DNA of 64,000 nt, taken from contig NC_132986.1 of the NCBI RefSeq assembly GCF_047496725.1, positions 7,100,501 to 7,164,500 of the forward strand. The letters are read 5' to 3'. The stretch's first letter is position 1, and each line of letters opens with the position of its first letter. This stretch comes from Anoplolepis gracilipes. Lineage: Eukaryota; Arthropoda; Insecta; Hymenoptera; Formicidae. Both the position numbers and the translations under genes were made by a program. Shown piece by piece: positions 32,114 to 46,359 of this stretch. The notes below the pieces were generated by a model that was not told the DNA's origin, did not search any database, and saw nothing but the letters and a program-made list of their open reading frames with translations.

Positions 32114-32479
32114 GTAAACAGTGAAATCTGATAAATTTTACGCGAATATTATTGCGCAAAACAAAATGTACATTGCATAATTTTATCTCTTATTGATATA
32201 TTTAGTATTAAGAGTTCTCGGATATGATATTCGGAGATAATATCGGAAAGATTTAATATATTCGATTGAAATTTTATTTTCGTATCTTCCCAACGAGAAA
32301 GTAATTTTGTAATTTCACAACAAAATTCAGGATTGTCGAGATAGAAATCGGGAAAATAATAAAAATAATTTCTTTGTATTGTGATTTTGCATATTGACGT
32401 TTATACTTCTCGTAGTAACATGATTCTGATTTTGTTTAAAAATTAAATTTACATTGCCGGTTGTTTTTACTACCGTTGT

Positions 32480-32822
32480 GTTTTACTTTCTAATAATAAA
32501 ATAACACAGATAGAACTTCGCGAGTGTTTGTGTTTCATTAAATTTATTTTACGCATCACGATTTTTTTTGTATTTTTCGAATAAGCTTAATAAAGTTTTT
32601 TCGTAAGCAAATAGATTCTATTTGCAACATAAATGAATAATTGTTAACTATTTTATTCGTTGTGCTTTATTTTAAAATAATAATGCAGAGAATTTCATAA
32701 TTGTTTTAATAAATTTATTTCACGCATCAAGATTTTTCGAAATAAGCGTAGTAAGGTCTTTTCACGAACAAATATATTCTATTTGCGGCATAATTGAATA
32801 ATTGTTAGATACGTTACTCGTT
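32480..32822 (+). repeat. Tandem duplication, about 171-bp unit, two diverged copies
   Basis: AAATTTATTTTACGCATCA (about 32540) and AAATTTATTTCACGCATCA (about 32711) start parallel stretches that both run through GTAAGCAAATAGATTCTATT or CGAACAAATATATTCTATT, then GAATAATTGTTA, and end near ATTCGTT and ACTCGTT. The spacing is 171 bases. Confidence 0.75.
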
Positions 32823-32824
32823 AC

Positions 32825-33010
32825 GATCGGTGAACATTCATTGCCGAAACAACAAGCGATTGCTTTCATGATAGGTGACCGTGACAACGTCACGGTTATA
32901 GTTGCTTGCACGTAATGTATTGAAATCATTCAGAAGATCGTTGAAACAACGGCCGTTATCGAGCACGTGGCTATGATTAATCGGTTGTCTCGATTATATA
33001 TTATCGAAGC
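32825..33010. promoter_or_regulatory. Higher-complexity island, possible regulatory element
   Basis: The island stands out from AT-rich flanks. It has an 8-bp inverted repeat ACCGTGAC-AAC-GTCACGGT (32878-32896) and an E-box CACGTG near 32965. It lies about 700 bases after the possible signal-peptide exon, probably inside an intron. Function is inferred only from composition. Confidence 0.3.
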
Positions 33011-34065
33011 TGTCTGAATCGAACACCAGGTTTGGTATTGTACATATACCTGAACGTTTCCCAATGTTTCTCATCGATCTCTCTTTGATATTATCTCGAA
33101 ATATAATACAATTACGATCAGTTCTCTCTCGATTCTCGAACGATCGCGATACAATCGCAAATCGTGTGATACTCGGCCATTTATATGTTGCAGATTATTG
33201 TTTGACCAATAATCGTATTTATGTACATAAATTGGTTCAGATAACCTAACCATATCTCTTTTTCTGGTTTTTCAAATTACTTTCATATATCCGATATGAT
33301 TTTAACATTGATTTTACCGTGTGGTTCAAATAACATGAAAATGCGAAGTAGAAATTCGAATTTTATTATTTTCCAGAGCATAAATAGAATTTTTTCGTAA
33401 GAAAATGTCAATTTATTTTCGCAATTTGATATTATTTTTAGTCATTTTCAATGATGAAACTCATAGGTATCTTTAGTAATTTATATAGTTTATTTAATAG
33501 TATAATATATTTCTTAAATATTATTAAAGCATTCATACATTTTGTTTTCCTAGTTACATTTATTTATTACCTTCACATATGTCTGCTTTTAAAATTGCGT
33601 TCTGTTTTACATTTTAACAAGCTATTATAATATGACGAATGATGAATTATTATATATTTCTCTAAAATAAAAAAATATAGTTTTTTTTTAATAAAATAAG
33701 CATAAGAGAAAATGCTCGAAGCGAATGAAAATATTAACATGTGCAAATACATACACAACGTTGCCCGCTATATTTCATGGTAGCATCGAGAGAGTTTATA
33801 TTTTCAACTAATTAATTGCTTGTGGCCTTCACAAAGGTGCATCATATTACTTTATCTACTGATTTCCTTCTCAAGCAATAAATTTTAATATATAAATTAT
33901 TTTAATAATACATACAACTCTTTATTTGACGGTTATAATATATCATATGTATTCTATAAAGGGCAAAAAAATTATATACATATATACTTAAATGTGTGTG
34001 TGTATATATATGTATATATATATATATATGCATATTGTATGTATATTATTTATACAGAGTTATGT

Positions 34066-34101
<36 letters not shown>

Positions 34102-37100
34102 ATTACATAAAAATATAATGAAGAATTATTTTTTCTTGTTAAATTCTAGGACAATATAACATATATAACAGCATTGTTAAAATTTTCAAAAGCTTAAAAT
34201 AGTTTTTAAAGTATTTGTTTCTCGCATTTGTTTCTTTTACAATATAAAACGTCGTGTGAGTAAAGTGGATCAATATTGTTTTCTTGTTTCCGTCGTTAGA
34301 GAGAACTCGCTTCCGCGGTTGCTTCGACATAATTTAATCAGGGATGCAATTCCGTCGAAGAGAACTGACTCGCGTCGAACCAAGAGACAAGGAAAGTTTG
34401 CCTCGACATAGGATTACTTAATTATGGAACTTATCTCTCTCCCCCCAATTTCTGCTTTTTTGAACAGTCTTTTTATCTTTTTTTTTTGTAGGTACAATTA
34501 GTATACACAAAAGGCCTTGCCGAATCATTTGTTAATGACACTGTTCTCGCAACCGGAAATTTGACATAATTCGCGAACGTGACAAAGACGGACGCTGCAA
34601 TCTGTTATTTCTCGCAGATGTAGTGCTCGACACTTTGGTATAATTGATGCTTCTTGCGAGCCATTACAACATTGCGATTGAAGGAGCTATGCCACGTTCT
34701 TATGAGAAGTAAATTAATTTCGTGAATAACTAGTCTTGACAAGACTTGAGGACTTTCTTGGTGTGAAAAGCATTATAATCGACTCCTATAATGACAAAAT
34801 TCAGCAAACAAAATTTTCTTTTTTTCTTATAATTTTAAACATGAATTTTATAAGAACCATATACGTATATAACTATAATAATAATAATATTATACATGTA
34901 ATTACATATATATATTTTTATTATAATAACAATTAAATTTCTCAAAAAAGTTATTTTTTTAACATTTCTTGTTCAATTTATTTTTTTTCTCGCCAATTTT
35001 TCTCTAGGAACATATCAGCCTTGACCTCGAGGCTTTTTCAACTTGTATTTTCTGAATCCACAGGGAGATTCGAGAATTCCTCAATCACAGTTGACTTTAC
35101 CGATACACGGCTTACTATCTACTCTATCTATTTTACCCTCTACTATCTATTTTCGTATCTATTTTCGCGTATAGTTCATACATAAAGGAGCTTTTCTCCT
35201 TTAGCGATTTCAATTTTGGACTACTACCCTTCTCGGCCATTGCTGTTACCATTGTAGCCTCGGGCTATCCGAACATTTAAATATGTAAAGGGAATGGAAT
35301 ATATTGTCAGGAATACTTCCTAGTCGAAGTATTGTATGTTTATATTATTAAATTGATATAATTGATGTTGATTTCAAACAGACGTGGCAAAATTTCACAT
35401 TTTTTGAATAAAATTTATGCTATGGTAAAAACATCGGCATTTTCTGGAAAAAATCAGCAAACACTCGAGTTTTCTCTTAAAAATGTTAAAATAAATGGAA
35501 AACCTTTTTATCGATATTTGTTAATTAAAGGAGTATTTTCTAATTTAAGTTTTATTCAAAATAAAATTAGTAATAGATTAGGACTCATAGTATCAAAATA
35601 TAAATTAGTTTTTTGTTAAAAGATATTAAATGCGGATTTGATTTACATTAATAAAAATTCTTAATTCTGTTATTATTACATTTTTCTTATTAAAAATTAA
35701 TATAAAATTTAGTGACATTTATATCTCGAAAGTTTTTGCTTAAAATATGTCACATATTAATTTGAATTAAAAAGAACTTTAGTGTTAGATTGATTTTACT
35801 TTTAACCATAATGATTAATATGGTTTATTAATTAAAGAAAAAAAATTTTTTTTGTATAAAATTATATGAATATATTTTAGTGTTAAATATTAGTTATTTT
35901 TATAATTTTTGTCATTTTATTTTACTCGATAAAGTCTAGAACAGTAAAACCAGACATGATTTACATGATTTTTCCCACTCACTGAATTTTTCTAACTCTG
36001 ATTTTAAAGCACTCTCGATTTTTATGACTAGCTAGAAGCTAGATATTTGAGATGTGCTTTTCGCCGCCTTTAATTGTCGAGCTAAAATCATTTTATCTTC
36101 GTATCGGTTTATATCTTCGATAAAGATTACTTTTATATTTTTTATTGCACTTTTAATGGTATGTTCTTATTGTTAGAATCAATCTCACAAGTTGTTCTTA
36201 AAATGAAAACATATAATTATAACACGCTTCGTATCTTTGTTTGTTTGCAAAATTTTGTGAGATTGAAAGACGCTTCTCAAAGTAAAATGTATATCACATA
36301 ATCTGGACAACCAACGGAAAGTAATTAGAAGTTCGTTGCACGACTGTTGCTGCGAGAAACTTCTGTATGGGTGAGAAAGATTACATCGGGATTTTTCCAT
36401 TGCCGAGATCTCGTTTCCAACATTTCTCGCATTAGTGTTACTTTTTCTTTTTTTTTTCCTCTTTTTTTTTTCTTAATGAAAGATTGTTGGTAATGAAAAC
36501 GCGGCGAAACTTAATCGACCCTTGAACTTTTCCGATTACACGTGTCTTCTCACCGACTCTCGCAGTGCTATTACTAGCTTATTGTTAGCACGAACAACTT
36601 GTCGAGGAGAATTAATCCATAAATGCGTACGTGAGTTTTTATGCCAACAAACTAGCATGATACGATGAATAATATAATGACACACCGAAGTGTTTACGAA
36701 AATTAAAAAAGAAAGATAAACATAAAAAAAGCAATTTACTTTTTATTTGTAAAAACTCTTAAATTATTTGTAATGTTAGTTGCAAATATAACACATATAG
36801 TCAAATAAATATTGTAATAATTTCAAAACCAATGTTGAATAATTAAATAATTTCGATACACGCAATTGTTGAACAAGGAAATGATTTCCCGAAATAATTA
36901 ATATATATTTCTGTTTATTTTCCCCGGAAATATATTTTCAGTTTTATCACTATTGTACAAATAATTTTTATTTACTTTTGTAATTTATCATTAATTTATT
37001 ATAAATTATCATAATGTTTTTATGTAAAATTAAAAGTTAATCATCGCAAAGAGCAAACATCGAAGCTGAACAAAGACCAGTTTACTCTATCAAAAATTGA

Positions 37101-40100
37101 TAAAGCGGAAGATGAAAACGTAATGGGCGAATGGACGTTCACCCGATATCACGCCCCCAGCAAAACGGGAAGATAATTAACATAGAAAATTCCATCCAAT
37201 TTGCCATGGTATTTCTTCGTAAGTTTGTCAATATATTCCCAGCAAACTTGCGAGTTTGCGTCGTTCTTTCAGGAAAGCCAGGTAGTTAGACAGAAGATTT
37301 AGATTAAGTGCGCGGAAAGTTCTTTAAAAGCCGTTAACAGGAAATTACAAGACTACGTTAACAAGATAGCAATAAATAAATAATAGACAAAAAAAATAAG
37401 AGCTGATACGAGAGCATCCATGATTGGAAAGGAGGAAATATTAACAATTTTTGTACATCAATCATTATTTTCTGTCGGGAAAAGATATATATCCATGTTC
37501 AGCTTTAATTATTTGTGCGTATCCAAAAGTTTGAATGAACGAACAGTCCTTCATTCTGCAGTGCTATAGTGACGTAAAAAGTACGTGGACCATTAAAGAG
37601 GGAAAAAAGCGTTTCGCTTGTGCGGTTGATGGATACGCAATACGTGTCTGGTGTTACGAGAAATGAAACTCGCGAAAGTACTCGCGAAATATTACTCCGG
37701 ACGGATATGCACAGTTTTCCAATAGAAATGTTCGTTTGCCCGTCACGTCCCCTCGCTTCCGGCGATGAAACTTGGGTTGTTGGAATCGTTTTTATTTTAA
37801 GAACAATAAGAGATCGTTCTCTTCGATATATGCTGAATTTTACATGAGTTTTCGTTAAATTCTTTTTTGTAGAATTAGTATATATTAAAATGGATTTAAT
37901 ATGACGTATTAAAATACGTAATAGAGTAGAAAAATTATAATAAAATTACATAAATAAATATAGAATGAGTCTCTTTTATGTAAAATTCAAATTATTTACG
38001 ATTATTCTTTGCTCTTCATAGCCTATTTACATTCGAATTTTATAATAAATTTATTTTGCGTATTTTAAAAAATTTGACTATGAAATATGTATATGTATGT
38101 ATATGTGATGTTAATGTCATAGAAAAAATTCTTCTTTAAAAAAATTATCGTTAGATTGTAAAATTATAACTTTATTGCTTTATTTCATTTTTATTTTATT
38201 GTTTTATTACTTCAAAGGCTTGAAAATATTTCATATTATCAACGTTTCTCTTTAATATTTAATCGGAAATAAGCGTAGAATTGTATTATATTTCCTGTGT
38301 ATTCAGGAATATATTATATTATACCTCATTTCCTTTGCGTTAATAAACGTCGATTTTATTTCGGCATAAAAAAAGAAAAAAAAGGCTCGTATGCATCGAA
38401 GCGCATATTTGGCAATGCACAAAATTCGTTGGCGCGTACTCAGATACACAGACATAGGGTATATACAAACGGGAGGATCAGTTAACAATCTTTCGCTCAT
38501 TTGTGCGGCAGTAAGCGCGACGGACATTATTAGTTCCGGGCCGGAGGCGGAAATGCCCCCGAATTCTCCATTGTTCCGTCGTTGCAATTATCTGACCTCT
38601 CCACCCTCTTCCTCTCTTTTTGGCCACCCTCTTCCGACGCGCCTGCCACATGCAGACACACATATACACGTAGTATGACTTGGTATCAACCTGGCCTGGT
38701 AATTCGTTGCGAATTGTTTGATCGGGGATCCATTCGCCTAATTACATAGCCATTGACAACTTCCATTGCCGATCGAAATCTCTCCTTCCGAATTTGCGTT
38801 CAATAGTCTCCCAATAAGCGATTATTTAAAAAATGGTGGCTTTTAAAAAAATACTTTTTCCCTGACTAGGACAATTTCATCTTGTTATCAATATCGTGAA
38901 TGGCTTTGTGTGTATGTACATTGGCGTTCATAAATGAGTAAAAGTCCGTAAAGTAATTTTTAATGGTATTAAAGTAATAAAGAGAAATTGAGCAAATTTG
39001 ATCTTTAAATGGATGAATTAACAATTGTTTCAATATTTTATAATTATATTAACTTAATATTGCATATTTATATAATTATATAAAATAAATACATATATAA
39101 TTTTGATACACAATTAATAATTAATATGCAATTATGTGTTTAACAAAAAATATGCGGTAATATAAACATGAGAATAGATTATTAAAATATGAATAATTAT
39201 CTTTGGTTGAAGGAGCAGGAGGAGAGAGGGGGGGGAAAGGGGTATTAATGTTAAATTAAAAAAAAATTAAAATTTGGCAATAGAATAAAATTGTATGATG
39301 AAACAAAATTTGACAATAAAATTAAATTTATCTGACATTTATTTCTTCGTGATAAAATAACGCAAGTTAGCAACAAAGATACAAGAAAATATAGAACGCA
39401 AACTCTTGAAAGTTAGAGTTGAACATCCTTTCTATGATGAAGCGATACATTTCCAAACTTATGAACGTTATTGTACAACACACTCCATGGCTCTTACGGA
39501 GAAAGATATATATGCTGCGCGTATTCTCTAAACATAATTCTCCAACATTCGGACTCTTGCATTACCTGTTGGTAACAGTTAACAGTTAACTTAGATATAG
39601 TGTTGAATCATGTAACATTGGCTGGTGTTTATTAGCAGTTTTAGACTATTCCATAAAGTGTTGGTTACATGGAAGTGCTTATGCGAGTTAAGTGTACTCA
39701 TAAAGTAGCGTCAAGCTTATTGCGTAACTTTTCTCTACCCATCATATTGCGATATAAATTAGTCCACTATATTTACTTTATATAATTGTTTAGAGAAAGT
39801 AGACATTTTATACATATTTTATATAACTTATAATAATTAGTTATAATAAAGTTTTATAATAATGTGTGGTAATAATTTATAGTAATGTGTCATACTTCTC
39901 TCGTATAAAATCTTAATGATTATACATTTTATTTTATTATTTTGGGGGATTTATTTAAAAGTTTATTTTTAGAAAAAAAGGAAAAAAGTTTTATACTCAC
40001 AATTTACTCGACGAAACGACACTTTCATGTTCGCATTTATACAATGTTTCAAATTGTTAAAGTATCATATTTATATTTTTTAGTGCTATCCGCGATTATT

Positions 40101-42520
40101 AGATTTTAATTAAAAAGTGAAAACTGCATTTTGGTTCTGGCTGACGCGGAATTAATTTCAACAGAATTTCGCGTTCTATGGAGCAAGAGGATTGCTCTAT
40201 GAAATGCAGAAAAGTAGCTCTGTCTGGTTATCTCTACATATACGTGAATATAATCCTGCGAGTGAGTATCGTTTCGTCTCTCGAATGTCCCTGATAACAA
40301 TATAATTCCGGGTTCCTTTTCTCCCTGAGGGAACGCAAACTCGGATTATACTGAAACCACCCGTGGCTTTTCCCGAAAAGCCCCATTCTCAACCTTTTCA
40401 TGAACAAACTCGCTGCTTTATGTTTGGTAACTGCAAAATCATTTTCCAACTGAAAAGATTTTGCCTAGCTAGCACGCGTTTCGTTGGTTTATCTCGATAA
40501 AAGAATGCTCATTATCCAGTTTAACCGCTTATTCTGTTTAAACATTTTCGTTGTCACATGAGCGAGAGAGAGAAAGAGAGAGAGGAGAGAAAGAAAAATC
40601 GTTTTCGCTCTGTAATTATGAAATACATTATATTTAATCTCTTATAATCTCACATAAAATCACACAATAAACCATACGTATCTACATTTACTAGATATAT
40701 TTTTAAATTTTATATCAGAATACACACCTTGTATCTATTTTTATGTAAAATTTTATAATGTGAGCTTTAAATTATTAATAGAATTATTATTTAATTATTA
40801 TTGAGTATATTTAGTTTTGTGAAATTTTTTATAATCCTTGTAATATGTACAACTGAAAACAATTAAAAAGTTAAAAATATAATATATATGATATAAATTA
40901 GAAGAAAGGGAGATATTAAATTAATTGCCCGTTTTGAAAGAGATTTTGTTTTAGATTTTTTATTCGAGACTAAATCGATATTTAAATATCCTTCGCTAAA
41001 GATTGAATAGTTAGAAAATCGTCAAAATATTTGATTAAAAAAAAATTGTATGAGACATTCTGTACATCACCGAGCGAAATTAATATTGAGTAAAATGCAA
41101 TTAGTGTTGCCTGACTGAAATAAAATCTATTGAAGTGCAGTAGACGGAGGACTGGGAGATTTAAACGAAACCCACGTAACGTTCTCCCAGGCCTCTTTTT
41201 ATATTTTCCAGGACGCTCACAGTCGTCCAAAAGCCGCTTTTCCATTCGTTCGTTCTGAATGGAGGGAGTCTCCTTATTCGCTCACACAGACCACCCACAC
41301 AGAAACGAAGAGGCAGTATGCTGTGCATAAACGAGACTACTTCTATTGTATCACCAATGCAATTTCGGTATTCAGCCCCGCACTGGAGATAAATATATTA
41401 TATATTATATAATATTTATATATTGAGTTTTTCTTGGTATGATTTACTAGACGGAGATTTTATTTCTTATCAACATGCTTTTTGACGAAATATAAATTGA
41501 CATCTTTTCTTGAGATTTTAATTTCTATTAGAGATGTTCCACTGCTCTGGAATTGTAATTTTCGAAGTTAATTATGATTATACATGAGTTTTTTTTTTAA
41601 TGTATATGTGTTTATTAAAATATTTTAATTTTGTAATTTTTTTCGCAAAGTTTTAAGATACAAAGTTTTAAGGATATAATTTTTTTAACAAAAGGACTTA
41701 GTTTTGACTTTAAATATAATTTTTTTTAACAAAAAGGCTTAGTTTCGGTTTTACAATATTTTAATTTGGCAATTATATATAAGTAAGAGTACTTGCTACA
41801 ATATAAATCAGGTAACGAGATAACAAGTCTCATTTCTATTGAATTATTATTATTGTCATGGTAAAAAAATGAGAGAAGCTTTCTTAAAGAGGTTACTCTT
41901 CGAAAACCCATTTCTATGCACCATCTGTATTCCTCGCGTTTCACTAACAAGGACATAACATGATATTATAGTTACTATACGTACAAAGAGAATTACATAT
42001 ATAAATTGGAAAACGCATATATTGTATCTAACGAGACTTCCCGTACACAAGAAACAGCGAGCAATAGGAATCGTGGAGATAATTGCACGGAGCCATCGTA
42101 AACATCATTTATAGACCTTTGATATTCACAGCTTATTTACTTGCGTTATTGCATGTATTAATGTAAGGAAAAAAGAATTAATGTACAATATATAATATAT
42201 AAAATTTTTGCTGACTATAACATAATCTTGGCTAAATTAAGAGCAAATTTATTTTTATTATAGAAAAATAAATTTTGATTGTATACCCGCGTGCGCGTAC
42301 GTTATTATGTAATTAATAATTATATCAAATAATTAAATGATCGTATAATTACATCAAAAATACGGAAAATTATATTTATCTTTGATAATATTATAAAAAA
42401 TTATTTATTATAAATTTTAATTATATATAAATGTGAATTTTCGCAATATTATATTTTATCATGTATTGTCTGAATGAGTCACAGCATTCAGGTAAATTAT
42501 CCAACATCATAAATTTATGT
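33011..42520 (+). other. Long AT-rich region without recognised exons
   Basis: About 9.5 kb with no exon or transposon family that I recognise. It holds TA runs (33994-34096), a small CTATCTATTTT-type tandem repeat near 35110-35170, a G-rich run near 39228-39242, a GA tract near 40561-40590 and modestly GC-richer patches near 37.6, 38.5 and 41.2 kb. It is best read as intron or intergenic DNA. Confidence 0.4.
33994..34096 (+). repeat. TA/TG microsatellite cluster
   Basis: Alternating TA with some TG, split by a short unique stretch around 34035-34070. Confidence 0.85.
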
Positions 42521-43180
42521 GAACTCGCGAGCTCGACGATGGAAAATATAAATGGCTGAATCAATAATCTCCCTAAATAATGATAGCTTATGTGTCATTC
42601 GATATTTACGTCGTCATGCCGCCCTGTACAATCCGTCTCTGCTCATTAATATTCCATTGATACAATAAATACGAATGGCATTAATATTGACGGCAAAAGA
42701 GGAACTAATGTGTCCAACATTGAATTACGGGACGCCGTATCCATACGCGTAATTATAAACGCTTGACGTTATTCGACAATCGGACGTCTAATTACTGACC
42801 TGACGGTCATCATTACGTCCCGTAATGATTCGTCGCGCGGAGATAATGATAACGGGAGTTGGAGTTTCGTGGGAGGATACGATGAGATAGGAGGGGGAGG
42901 GGGAGGGAGGGAATATTTCATCTTACCGGTAATGATCTCATCGTAGTCAAACAGTGCATGGCAACGCAAATTATGCGTTGTACGATGTCGACCGATCGTT
43001 GATCTCGCATTCGCGTTTACCCAGATAGCGCGTGACCGTCGTTGATTCTATGTGTGCAATAACCGCGGATATGCGGCAACGACCGCTATTTTCGATCGTA
43101 ACTATCGCTCGTAATGTCGTAAGATATTGCACGATCATGTATAACCGCGACGTGATTTTAATCGTTTATGCGCGATTGGC
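42520..43180. promoter_or_regulatory. Complex GC-richer island, possible conserved regulatory DNA
   Basis: A 660-base island of balanced composition inside AT-rich DNA. It has TAAT-type homeodomain core sites (GTAATTATAA, CTAATTACTG), a hairpin TCATTACG-TCC-CGTAATGA (42810-42828) and the G-run described separately. No open frame looks coding, so an enhancer is the most reasonable guess. Confidence 0.3.
42891..42911 (+). other. G-quadruplex motif
   Basis: Runs of 5, 5, 3 and 3 guanines separated by single adenines (GGGGGAGGGGGAGGGAGGG). This meets the standard G4 pattern with one-base loops, which form very stable structures in vitro. Confidence 0.75.
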
Positions 43181-46100
43181 GACATAAATATATAATCTGC
43201 AGTAATATTGACATAAATATTTTTATCGTCTTTTTTTTAAGAAGGTATACATAGCTTCTTTGAACAGATATATGTAGTTATAAAATATTCGTGCGAATAA
43301 AGTTGCATATATATTAATATCATAATAAAAGTACGAAATTATTTATGGTATTATACTGTAGATTATTTGTAGATTAATATTTAGATCGATATTAAAGAGA
43401 AAGATTTTAGGATAAATCTTTAATCCAAAGCGTGCGTGAAAAAATTGCGAGTTTAATTTTTAATAGATTAACGTAAATTTATGTAATGCACATTAAAAGA
43501 TTATTTCGAGTAGACCGATCGGAGAAGAGAAATATATTATGCAAGCGGAATTTATGGAAAAATGATTATTTTCGCGAAATGCTGAAGTAGCGAATAACAA
43601 TAAAAATAAAAGCGATGTTCTATACATTAGCTTATAATTATACATTTTACTCGGGATAATTGATCCAGGATGATCATCGCTTTTAGTCGCATAATGAGAC
43701 ACGTATGATATGGAATGTATAGACCGAGATTAACAATGTACCACCATAAAGGCGGGTTGTCTACATACGTAGAAAATGATGCATCAGGGAAATTGATAAA
43801 GGAACATATTATGCGGGTATATGTTTTGCAAATTATATCCCGAGGCACATTTAAAACTCGTACAGATATTTCCATTTGCGTAATTGAAGTAAGCGAAACG
43901 AATCATTTATCTCAGATTAGCTTATTTTCTGGTAGATATCATTTGAACCGAAGAGAATAAATTGACAAAAATGGCTGTATTCTTGCATTATACGATATAG
44001 AAAATATATGAACACAAATCGTAGAAGTTTAATTATATTTATTATATTTAATTCTAAATTCATCGAAAGTATTAAAGAATTCTTTACGTTAAAATTTTAC
44101 GAAGATAAATAGATGAATAAAAAATTAATTTTTTTGTTAATTTTTATCAATTTTGCTTTATTTTGAAATTTTCAGATTTTACTACAGATTTTCTTGTGAC
44201 AAAATATATCTAACAGTCGATTAAAAAGGCACAATTAATTTAAATGTCTATCACAAAATAATATTTTTTGTGCTATTTTTATTTCTTTTTTTAAAAAACT
44301 AATAATTTCATTTTATCATTTAAAAGCATCCATTAGTAAAATACATCGAACGGCACTTAAGTACTTTTCAAGGAGAATTGATCGCAGCTCGGAACTCTTA
44401 ATTACATTACCGATTGACTTTCTGTGACCGCTCATTCTTCCGCGTTTCGCGAGTCGGCGGTTGCCGATGTAAGACTTCGATAAGTGTTTCTACCCGCTAC
44501 TCGATACATCAATCCGTGAATCGGTTTGATTGATTAATAAGATTAATTAGAGTTTAACTACTTTTCCGTAATTCTAGTAGCTCCATGTAGACATAGAGAA
44601 TTGTTTCAATTGAGATTTATATTAACTAACATTCATGAAATTAAATCTTATTAATATATATTTTTTATATTTATTTAATACACTCTTTCATTGATCTTCT
44701 GATAATGATTATAAATATATATTTACACAATAAAGAATTGAATTAATTTAATTTTAAGATTTTTAATATTGATGTAAAACCTAATAAATTATACATTTCT
44801 CTTTATTCGCATAATAAATTTCTCTATCATTCTTCTGATAATATATCTGATAAATTAAATTTACTAGTTTTGTAAGGAATCAGTTAAACAAAAATTAAAA
44901 TTATTCGAACATTGATAAAACTGAAAATAAATTAATATGATTTGTTGTTTATTGGTATAATGCATTTTTCAAGTCTTTAATAACATATAAATTTCTATTT
45001 ATGTATAGACAAACTTAAAAAAAATTAAAATTTTTTCTGTGAATTATTTCATAATGACAATTTTTGTGTGAATAAAAGATACAAAAGTTTTCTAAAATTT
45101 TATCTTTATCGTGAAGAATAAACATTCTTAATATCAAGATACCTTTTTCACCCTTTTACCAATGTTTGTGTGATACTTCGCGACGGAATAAAGAGATTGT
45201 TTCGGTTTCCGGCCTTATCTGACTATCTTGAGAAAGGTTCCGAGTGTAAATTGGCCTGCTTCCAAGATACCTCGTCAGCAGCCGGGGGCTTAAAGAGGGT
45301 GGCAACGGGAGCAGAGTGGGTGGAACAGAAAAGCAGAAAGACTCGAGAGTGCGAATATATATTTTCCTTATCAGTTTTTGCACGGAGAGAGTGCTCGAAT
45401 GCCCGCACACATGACCAGCCTCGGGTCGACGTCCGATTTTAAAGCCCGTATTACGCGGATCAGCTAGATATTTTATAAGACAAGACCAAAGGACGCCACT
45501 GTCGAGACGGTTCGTATATACTTGTATGTACGTCTGACTAGATAAGGGAAACTAAAAGATAAAAATTATTCTATACAGGTATAGGAAATCATAGGAATCT
45601 TTGTATTACATCTCATTTTTATTTTTCTCAAGTATTGAAATATTAATTTCATGTATATTTAAATTTTTTATTGACATAATTTCGAGACGTTTAATTTTTT
45701 GTCCTTTTAAAACAAAAAGTAAGATCTCTCTTTTTTTTTATTCGAGCATACACATTTTTTAATACTTTTAATTTTCGCGACAAATCTTTATTTTGTTAAA
45801 ATCTGAAAAAAATATTTGTTATTATAAATTAAGATAGTTTCAAAGACAGTACTCTAACAGCAGATTTTTTAAGTCTTTGGTATGTTATTGATCGAAGTAA
45901 ACACCAGCACGGAGAATGAAAAATGGATGCTTATCTGGTATCTCGACATCTCTTGAAAACGTTATTCCTATAGCGCTTGCTCTAAATAATCGTCAGAATT
46001 AACAAAAGCACTCGCGCTAATTGCGACGGTAATTGTAGTTGCGGAAATTGTGTGCAGAACAAACTCTTTCTTCTCGTCTCGTTTCACGGAGGTTGAAATT

Positions 46101-46251
46101 ACAGACTGAACTAATACAATGAGTAATATTCTAAGTCATGAAATTCGTTATAGCAATAGATATTTGCTGATATGAGAATGAAAAAATCATGTTAGAGAAA
46201 TGAGTTGGACGATGCATTTAATTTCACTGCAGCTTTTCCCTATAAATGTAC
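43181..46251 (+). other. AT-rich region with isolated GC-richer patches
   Basis: No exon was recognised. Patches at about 44390-44570 (containing TTGATTGATTAATAAGATTAATTAG-like homeodomain half-sites in pieces) and 45170-45540 have higher GC. The rest is AT-rich. Confidence 0.35.
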
Positions 46252-46359
46252 GATTAATTGTACAATTGTAATCTTGAAGAGACGCATGATTAATTGTACA
46301 ATTGTAATCTTGAAGAGACGCATGATTAATTGTATAATTGTGATCTTGAAGAGATGCAT
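46252..46359 (+). repeat. 36-bp minisatellite, exactly three copies
   Basis: Units start at 46252, 46288 and 46324 (GATTAATTGTACAATTGTAA, then TCTTGAAGAGACGCAT). Copies 1 and 2 are identical; copy 3 has three changes (TATAATTGTG and GATGCAT). Each unit holds the palindrome TTGTACAA. Because 36 is a multiple of 3 the repeat stays open in one frame, which explains a 100-codon open frame there; I do not regard it as a gene. Confidence 0.9.

Noticed and set aside
35362..35619. 85-codon open frame
   Set aside because: AT-rich, no recognised domain, no splice or poly(A) context that sets it apart.
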